Origin: J051 sp040289295
Lineage (GTDB): Bacteria; Armatimonadota; Fimbriimonadia; Fimbriimonadales; ATM1
Assembly: GCA_040289295.1 (NCBI GenBank)
Contig: PSLA01000001.1
Location: 62,001 to 126,000, forward strand
Direction: 5' to 3'
Length of the DNA: 64,000 bases
A model generated the notes under the pieces. The model was not told the DNA's origin and did not search any database. It saw nothing but the letters and a program-made list of their open reading frames with translations. This document shows, piece after piece, positions 58,990-64,000 of this stretch. The stretch's first letter is position 1. The number at the start of each line of letters is the position of its first letter. Made by a program: the position numbers and the translations under genes.

Positions 58990-59829
58990 GTGGCAGCCGA
59001 CGCAAGGGTTCGCATTGTAGAGGTCGGGCCGCGGGATGGCCTCCAGAGCATCAAGCCGACCATTCCCACGGGAGCGAAGGTCGCATTTGTCAACGCCCTT
59101 TCTCGTAGTGGGCTGGATGAGATTGAGGTCAGTTCCTTTGTCTCCCCGAAGTGGGTGCCGCAGTTGGCAGACGCCGCCGAAGTCTTCGCGGCGATCGAGC
59201 GTGTGCCTGGCGTAACGTACATGGCGCTCGTGCCGAACGAGAAGGGATTGGAGCGAGCCGTAGAAGCGCGAGTGGACAAGATCGCCGTCTTCACTGCGGC
59301 AAGCGAGACGTTCAACCAGAAGAACATCTCGGCAACGATCGCCGAGTCCATCAAGCGGTTTCGCCCGGTGGTGGCGGCGTCGCCCGTCCCCGTTCGCGGA
59401 TACATTTCGACGGCGTTTCACTGCCCCTATGAAGGCGCGGTTGCACCTTTTAAGGTTGCGGAGGTGATGGCGATGCTTCTGGAGGTAGGTGTCGTCGAGA
59501 TCTCCCTTGGCGATACCATCGGCAAGGCGAGCCCAGACGAGGTTCGCGCACTACTCGAAACTGTCCTGCCACGCATGGGTCGGGCACAAGTCGCCCTTCA
59601 CTTCCACGACACTTTCGGTCGCGCTGTCGAGAACGCGCGCGCCGGATATGACATGGGCGTGCGCGTCTTCGATGCATCGGCGGGGGGAATCGGCGGCTGC
59701 CCGTTTGCGCCGGGGGCGCCGGGCAACGTCTCTACCCAAGCGTTGCTCCGCGAGTTCGACGGGCTGCACTCAGTTGACGCAGCCGTGGTGGACGAAGCAG
59801 ACAAGCTCATTCAACCGTACCTCATGTAG
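58990..59829 (+). CDS. Hydroxymethylglutaryl-CoA lyase-like enzyme
   Basis: A TIM-barrel acyl-CoA lyase of 279 residues (HMGL/DRE-TIM metallolyase family). VRIVEVGPRDGLQ carries the catalytic Arg-Asp, SSFVSPKWVPQLADA binds substrate, ALHFHDTFGRAVENA has the HxH metal ligands, and GGIGGCPFAPGAPGNVST holds the HMGL signature Cys. HMG-CoA lyase makes acetoacetate and acetyl-CoA in leucine breakdown. GTG 58990 starts just before the homology and lacks a ribosome-binding site. No other leucine-degradation gene is adjacent. Confidence 0.92.
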   Translation: MAADARVRIVEVGPRDGLQSIKPTIPTGAKVAFVNALSRSGLDEIEVSSFVSPKWVPQLADAAEVFAAIERVPGVTYMALVPNEKGLERAVEARVDKIAVFTAASETFNQKNISATIAESIKRFRPVVAASPVPVRGYISTAFHCPYEGAVAPFKVAEVMAMLLEVGVVEISLGDTIGKASPDEVRALLETVLPRMGRAQVALHFHDTFGRAVENARAGYDMGVRVFDASAGGIGGCPFAPGAPGNVSTQALLREFDGLHSVDAAVVDEADKLIQPYLM

Positions 59830-59862
59830 AACCGCACGTACTGCTGTCTCGACGGTCTTCGC

Positions 59863-59903
59863 CCACCGCCTCCGAGTGGCTCAGCTGGCAAGTGGAGCGG
59901 TGG
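59863..59903 (+). terminator. Possible terminator hairpin after the HMG-CoA-lyase-like gene
   Basis: CCACCGC-C-TCC (59863-59873) pairs with GGA-GCGGTGG (59894-59903), a 10-bp stem with one bulge and a 20-nt loop. There is no T tract, so termination is uncertain. Confidence 0.35.
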
Positions 59904-59960
59904 TGGGATCGCATGCTCGGCACGCCACTCGGGTCGGAACCGTGGACGCCGCCGCCCAGC

Positions 59961-59966
59961 CATAAT
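59961..59966 (+). promoter_or_regulatory. -10 element CATAAT, 8 nt before ATG 59975
   Basis: The same hexamer as the tRNA promoter. With no Shine-Dalgarno sequence before the ATG, a leaderless start is likely. No clear -35. Confidence 0.45.
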
Positions 59967-59974
59967 GCCGCTCC

Positions 59975-61309
59975 ATGGCAACCGAGGCACGAGAGGCGCA
60001 GGAGGCGCCGCCTGCGCCCGATGAGAGTGGAGGGTTGACGCTCCGCCAGACACTCTCGTTCTACCTCCCGGTCGCCGCTTCCTGGCTCCTCATGGCGTTC
60101 GAGGGGCCGATCATTTACTTCTTCGTCAATCGTCTTCCCGAGACAACCGACGTTACACGCGCTGCGCTCGGCGTGGTCATCGGTCTGTCCATTTGGATCG
60201 AGTCGCCGGTTATCGGCCTGCTCTCCACTTCGACGACGCTCGCGCGGAACCGACAGCATTATCTCCAGTTGCGTCGCTTCACGGCTCACATCTGCCTTGT
60301 CGTAAGCCTCGTCGCCGCGCTCGTCGCGTTGACGCCGCTGTATGATCTCATTGTACGTTCGTGGATGAATCAACCGGACGCAGTTGCGGATGGTGGACGC
60401 ATCGGCATGGTTATAATGATCCCTTGGAGCGCGGCGATAGGCTGGCGGAGGTACACGCAGGGGATTCTGATTCGACACGGCGCTGCGCGTGCGGTGGGGT
60501 GGGGTACAGCGGTTCGCCTCGCCTCAGCCGCGGTGGCTGCGGGAGTGCTGTATCAATTCTCGAACCTACCGGGCGTGTGGATCGGTGGATTCGCTTGGGT
60601 CTCGGCTGTGGTCGCCGAGGCGATCTATGCGCACCTCACCGCGAGACCGATCATTTACGCACTCTGCCGAACCGAAAGCAACGAGCAATTGGGTTATCGC
60701 GAGCTGGCGCGCTTCCACCTACCGCTTTCGATCACCTCAATGATCGCGATTCTGGGCAAGCCCGTGATCCAGACTGGGCTCGCGTACGGAAAGAACCCCG
60801 CTGCTTTGGTCTCCGCATACGAGATGGGATGGATTCTGATGTTCCCGATGCGTGCGCTCGGATTCGCGCTGCCGGAAGTCGTCATCCGCCTTCAGGAGGA
60901 GCAAGACTCTCACCGGTTCCTGCTACGCTTTTGCGTCGCAGTCGGAGCGCTCGCGAGCGTCATCCTGTTGCTGGTAGTGTTGACGCCGCTCGGCGAGTGG
61001 TATCTCCAAGGCGTGCTCTTTTTACCGGCGGACAACGTGCACCTGGCGCGCACCTGGGCGATCGCGGCGTCGCTCCTGCCGTTCCTTACCTGCGCGCAGG
61101 CGTGGCTTCGCGGGATGCTCACGGCGACGAGGCGCACCTATGCGCTCGGCGTCTCGATGGGCATATATCTCGCGGTGCTCGTGGCGTTCCTGTTCGCAAG
61201 CGCGGCACTTGGCTGGATGAACATCGCAACCCCCGCCATCGCCGTCACGGTGGCGACGTTGATCGAAACCGCAGTACTACATCGGTTCTGGGCGCTACAC
61301 AAAAGATGA
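59975..61309 (+). CDS. MOP-superfamily (MATE/ANK-like) membrane transporter
   Basis: A 444-residue protein with about 12 hydrophobic helices after a 25-residue Pro/Glu-rich N-terminus. The arrangement (LRQTLSFYLPVAASWLLMAFEGPIIYFFVNRLP, two six-helix halves, FHLPLSITSMIAILGKPVIQTGLAYG at the start of the second) resembles multidrug/oligosaccharidyl-lipid/polysaccharide exporters, particularly ANK-like members. Substrate cannot be read from the sequence. It stands alone and is convergent with the S10 carboxypeptidase. Confidence 0.7.
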   Translation: MATEAREAQEAPPAPDESGGLTLRQTLSFYLPVAASWLLMAFEGPIIYFFVNRLPETTDVTRAALGVVIGLSIWIESPVIGLLSTSTTLARNRQHYLQLRRFTAHICLVVSLVAALVALTPLYDLIVRSWMNQPDAVADGGRIGMVIMIPWSAAIGWRRYTQGILIRHGAARAVGWGTAVRLASAAVAAGVLYQFSNLPGVWIGGFAWVSAVVAEAIYAHLTARPIIYALCRTESNEQLGYRELARFHLPLSITSMIAILGKPVIQTGLAYGKNPAALVSAYEMGWILMFPMRALGFALPEVVIRLQEEQDSHRFLLRFCVAVGALASVILLLVVLTPLGEWYLQGVLFLPADNVHLARTWAIAASLLPFLTCAQAWLRGMLTATRRTYALGVSMGIYLAVLVAFLFASAALGWMNIATPAIAVTVATLIETAVLHRFWALHKR

Positions 61310-61316
61310 ACTCGGT

Positions 61317-61418
61317 GCTCCCTATTTGGTCAATTGGCGAAATGCTGCTCGCGGGACGCTCGCGCTCCCTGTTCGGTCGATTGGCAAAACGCTGCTCGCG
61401 AGGACGCTTCCGCTCCCC
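61317..61418 (+). repeat. Tandem GCTCGC-family repeats between convergent genes
   Basis: Two units of 47-48 bases beginning GCTCCCT at 61317 and 61364, with a third partial GCTCCCC at 61412. Each unit contains TTGGTC/TCGGTC...ATTGGC and a GCTCGC(G)GGACGCT core (61347-61370 and 61394-61418). Same family as at 13.7 and 22.6 kb. Confidence 0.7.
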
Positions 61419-61426
61419 GAAAACAA

Positions 61427-62890
61427 TTACCCTGGGTTCGAGGCGTCGCGCAGGAAGCGTGATGCCGCAGACTTAAGCTGCCGCAGGCACTTCTCGTCAA
61501 TGTACATCATATGCCCCGCTTCGAACTCTTCCGTTGTTATGTTGCCCCGTAGCGTTGGGTCCAGTCCCATGTGCCCAAGCGTCCACTCCGTGGCGAAGTA
61601 GGGCGTTGCAAGGTCGTAGTAGCCGCTCGCGATGAGCACCTTCATGTACGGGTTCTTGCTCATGGCGTCGCGCAGGGCGTCGCTGGTGTCAGGGTGCCCC
61701 TGACTCGCGCTACCCCAGTCCCACTTCTCCCAGAGTTTCTCACCAAATACGTGATACGGCTCGTCGGTTAGGAACTTGAGTTGTCTCCGGATGTAGTCGT
61801 TGACCATCGCCGTGTAGGGTGGTCGCGTCGCCGCCATCGCCGGGTCGTGTTCGGGCCGCGCCTCGACGATGTCCTTGTCAATGCCCTTGAAGCGGCTGTC
61901 GAGCCGCCCGACCGTGCGCCGCTCATCGCGCAGCAGCTCCTTGCAGAACTGGTGGATGTTGATGCGCAGGCTGGAGAGGTTAATGAACTCGGGCCTCAAC
62001 CCGGTAAACCGCGCGATTTGCTTCACCGCACTCATGCGCTCGGCGTCGGTGATGAGGTCGCCCTTCTGCAAGATCGCGTAGTACTCCGACGTCGCCCACT
62101 CCTCGCACTGTTTCAGAGTGTCGCGCAGCGGGTGCTTGGTGTCAATGCGCTTGTGATAGTACGCCGTCGCACAATACGACGGGAGGAACAGCACATACGG
62201 CAACTCGTTGCCTTGAGTGAAGCGCGCTGTTTGAAAGTTCAGGATTGCGCTCACCAGCACAATGCCGTTGAAGGTGATACCCTTTTCGATGAGGTGTCCA
62301 GCCAGGCCCGCGGCCCGCGTCGTGCCGTAGCTCTCGCCGACTAGGAACAGCGGCGACGCCCATCGGTCGTAGCGCGACAAGTACAGGCGGATGAACTCGC
62401 CCACCGACTCAATGTCGCCCTTCAGGCCCCAGAACTTCCCGTCGAGTTCCTCGGTCGCTGCTCGGCTGAAGCCGGTCCCAACCGGGTCAATGAACACAAC
62501 GTCGGTCTCAGTAATCCACGTGTGAGCGTTGTCAACCAATTGATACGGAGGTGGAGGCAGTTCCCCTCCGGGCAGCATCTTCGCGCGCTTTGGGCCGACG
62601 GCCCCCAGGTGGAGCCAAACGGAAGACGAACCAGGCCCGCCGTTGAAAGAGAACATCAGCGGCCGAGGCTTCCTCCCGGACGCCTTGACCGTGTAGGCGA
62701 TGAAGAACACGTTCGCCTCGTGCTCGCCGAAGTCGTTTTTCAAGGGGAGAAAGCCCGTCGTTACGTCGTACTTGAGCGGCTTGCCCTGGATAGTGATCTG
62801 GTGCTGGGTGGTAACGGGCGCCTCAGTTGAAAGCGGCCGCCGCTTCTCGTCCGGCTTCTTCTCGTCAGACTTGATCGGTTCTTCCGGCAT
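61427..62890 (-). CDS. S10-family serine carboxypeptidase-like peptidase
   Basis: An alpha/beta-hydrolase peptidase of 487 residues. FSFNGGPGSSSVWLHLGAVGP forms the oxyanion site, the nucleophile is Ser in LVGESYGTTRAAGLA, Asp lies in GYYDLATPYFATEWTLGHM and His in EAGHMMYID. All catalytic elements of S10 carboxypeptidases are present. There is no signal peptide: the N-terminus is charged (MPEEPIKSDEKKPDEKRR), so it may be cytoplasmic or exported otherwise. CATAAT lies 7 nt before the ATG, with no Shine-Dalgarno sequence. Confidence 0.93.
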   Translation of the reverse strand: MPEEPIKSDEKKPDEKRRPLSTEAPVTTQHQITIQGKPLKYDVTTGFLPLKNDFGEHEANVFFIAYTVKASGRKPRPLMFSFNGGPGSSSVWLHLGAVGPKRAKMLPGGELPPPPYQLVDNAHTWITETDVVFIDPVGTGFSRAATEELDGKFWGLKGDIESVGEFIRLYLSRYDRWASPLFLVGESYGTTRAAGLAGHLIEKGITFNGIVLVSAILNFQTARFTQGNELPYVLFLPSYCATAYYHKRIDTKHPLRDTLKQCEEWATSEYYAILQKGDLITDAERMSAVKQIARFTGLRPEFINLSSLRINIHQFCKELLRDERRTVGRLDSRFKGIDKDIVEARPEHDPAMAATRPPYTAMVNDYIRRQLKFLTDEPYHVFGEKLWEKWDWGSASQGHPDTSDALRDAMSKNPYMKVLIASGYYDLATPYFATEWTLGHMGLDPTLRGNITTEEFEAGHMMYIDEKCLRQLKSAASRFLRDASNPG

Positions 62891-62897
62891 GGCGGGA

Positions 62898-62903
62898 ATT
62901 ATG
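62898..62903 (-). promoter_or_regulatory. -10 element CATAAT, 7 nt before the S10 gene start
   Basis: Read on the minus strand as CATAAT, N7, ATG. Another leaderless-type start without a ribosome-binding site. Confidence 0.45.
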
Positions 62904-62927
62904 GCGCGGGTACCTCGGTCGCAGGCG

Positions 62928-62957
62928 TTGGCGATCTGCAGACACTGACGGTAGACT
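62928..62957 (+). promoter_or_regulatory. Candidate promoter facing the short frame at 62965
   Basis: -35 TTGGCG (62928-62933), an 18-nt spacer, -10 TAGACT (62952-62957), then 7 nt and ATG. Divergent from the S10 promoter. Confidence 0.4.
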
Positions 62958-62964
62958 ACATCTT

Positions 62965-63078
62965 ATGATCAAGATCCTTGACGAAATGCTCGAAGCGGGG
63001 AAGGGCGGTGGGCAGCCTTACAGCGCTGCTCACCCGGGCGAATTTGCGGAAAGCCCAGGAGTCCGGGAGCGGTGGTAG
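62965..63078 (+). CDS. Possible 37-residue peptide or gene remnant
   Basis: A short frame beginning MIKILDEMLEAG and ending with TAG at 63078. It is placed 7 nt after a promoter-like -10 with a matching -35, which is the only support. It could be a real small protein, the 5' remnant of a decayed gene, or chance. The rest of the 257-base gap (62891-63147) shows nothing else recognisable. Confidence 0.25.
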   Translation: MIKILDEMLEAGKGGGQPYSAAHPGEFAESPGVRERW

Positions 63079-63147
63079 CGAAAGCGGAGCGAGCGGTACC
63101 GGTAACTAGGGCGGCGCGGCAGCGGCGAATGACAGGTTCCACAGCCC

Positions 63148-64000
63148 CTACCGCCAGGCGTACACCCACCAGTTAGCCGGCGCAACGCGGTCGGTCGGCT
63201 CCGCCAGTGTCAGCAAAAAGCCGATCGGCGCGGCAGCGAGGTCGTCCGCCCGCGCGTTGTATTGCGTGCCGCCCCATCGAGTGCCGAGTGCCACCACGTC
63301 GAACGCAACGAACCGCCTCGTTGTGCGGTCGAACTCGGCGAAGCCCAGGAACTTCAGGTCCACACCGCGCTTCCGCAGTTCCGGGCTGTTCATGTCCTGA
63401 AAGCCTTTGATCGCCCAGGTGCCTTCTTCTTCGACGAGCGCCTCGCCCGTTATGCGAAGGCGAACCCGCTCCTCGGTAACCGAAAGCGCCTCCGTCCGCA
63501 GGAGCGCCCGCTGGACGGCGTTCTCGCCATAGGGCGGCGACTGCCCTCGAACGGTGTCAATCAAGTGCGCGCGCGCGAAGCGCCGCGCCACCTGCGCCGC
63601 CATCTCTCCCCTTGCGCCAACACTCAGGTCGCTCGGTACCAAGGTGAGCATCTCGTCGCGGCGAAACCACGCGAAGTCCTGGTTCCAGGCTTCGGCGCGC
63701 CAGTCGCTCGGTCTGCATGGTCGCTCGCCGTCTGCGTCGCGCGGGAGGTCGCGCACAACGACTCGCAGCACGAGGCCGCCCTCGGGATAGAGCCGTTCGG
63801 GGCGCTGCAGTTGGTCAGCCCATGCCCGCGGGTCGTCCTGGCGGACGCGCTGCTCCTTGCTCATTGAGTTCCACTTCTCAAGCGCCCGTCGCAACATGTC
63901 CGCCATGCGCTTGGGGTCGTTCGTGTTCGCGGACGCGAGCAAGACGCCGTTCGGTGCAGCGGCGTAGGTTCCCTGGCGCGTGCTAGTCGGCTGTATGCGA
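63148..64000 (-). CDS. Unknown protein, 5' part outside the window
   Basis: The frame is open on the minus strand from 64000 to the stop at 63148 (284 codons visible). The apparent TTG start at 63942 is internal, since the frame continues upstream (TSTRQGTYAAAPNGV). I do not recognise the family. Visible features are an amphipathic start (DPKRMADMLRRALEKWNSM), several charged beta-like stretches (LVLRVVVRDLPR, VRLRITGEALVEEEGTWAI) and FVAFDVVALGTRWGGTQYNAR. No transmembrane segment in the visible part. Confidence 0.6.
   Translation of the reverse strand, partial: RIQPTSTRQGTYAAAPNGVLLASANTNDPKRMADMLRRALEKWNSMSKEQRVRQDDPRAWADQLQRPERLYPEGGLVLRVVVRDLPRDADGERPCRPSDWRAEAWNQDFAWFRRDEMLTLVPSDLSVGARGEMAAQVARRFARAHLIDTVRGQSPPYGENAVQRALLRTEALSVTEERVRLRITGEALVEEEGTWAIKGFQDMNSPELRKRGVDLKFLGFAEFDRTTRRFVAFDVVALGTRWGGTQYNARADDLAAAPIGFLLTLAEPTDRVAPANWWVYAWR

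Noticed and set aside
61317..61418. CRISPR array or attachment site
   Set aside because: Only two to three degenerate units, and no integrase or cas genes nearby.
62965..63078. Beta-carbonic anhydrase remnant (ILDEMLEA resembles the start of some family members)
   Set aside because: Too short; neither other frame continues the homology, and no CxDxR motif follows.

Overview
The window is a high-GC bacterial chromosome segment with very tight gene packing: many stop/start overlaps of the ATGA, GTGA or TGATG kind and no intergenic space over 300 bases. A secretin-based type IV pilus, a meso-DAP-type MurE and small Sbp/DUF881 genes beside ftsQ point to a diderm outside the Proteobacteria. My best guess is Armatimonadota (Fimbriimonadia-like); this is inferred from gene content only. 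One 10-base run of N (39028-39037) marks an assembly gap inside mraY.

Layout. 1-1953: 3' part of pnp. 2044-2523: a cell-wall amidase on the other strand. 2668-13698: type IV pilus locus (ExeA-like ATPase, HTH protein, pilM, pilN, pilO, pilP-like, pilQ, then pilB, an HDOD protein and pilT). 13842-14330: a small membrane protein, convergent with nusA-ylxR-infB (17587-14327). 17726-22611: an ANTAR response regulator followed by a BMP/nucleoside-type ABC importer (lipoprotein, ATPase, two permeases); the ATPase has a CTG start and a +1 frame break. 22661-28263: a coupled operon of a tandem PTPS-like protein, folE, an SDR that also starts with CTG, a Gfo/Idh/MocA oxidoreductase and a large unknown protein. 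This looks like a reduced-pterin pathway with accessory enzymes.

28343-45897 (minus strand): a nearly complete division and cell-wall (dcw) cluster, in transcription order mraZ, rsmH, ftsL, ftsI, murE, murF, mraY, murD, ftsW, murG, a murC-ddl fusion, ftsQ, DUF881, sbp, ftsA, ftsZ. murB is absent from it. 46149-57810 (minus strand): a GT39-like glycosyltransferase, a secreted HExxH protein, an active S41 protease coupled to a catalytically dead S41 homologue, rpiB, a secreted HExxH/HEAT-repeat protein and a BtuF-like lipoprotein. 57899-64000: a TPR protein, tRNA-Asp and tRNA-Phe, an HMG-CoA-lyase-like enzyme, a MOP-type membrane protein, an S10 carboxypeptidase and a partial unknown protein.

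Two repeat families stand out. Six copies of a roughly 37-base element with an inverted repeat lie within 3.1 kb (25542-28616). Four are read in the same frame inside two genes (peptide LSLWERVGVRA), one is in the ftsZ linker on the opposite strand, and one lies between genes. A second, GCTCGC-type family occurs between genes at about 13.7, 22.6 and 61.3 kb. Several genes that begin transcription units lack a ribosome-binding site and have a -10-like hexamer 6-8 nt before the start codon, which suggests leaderless transcripts.
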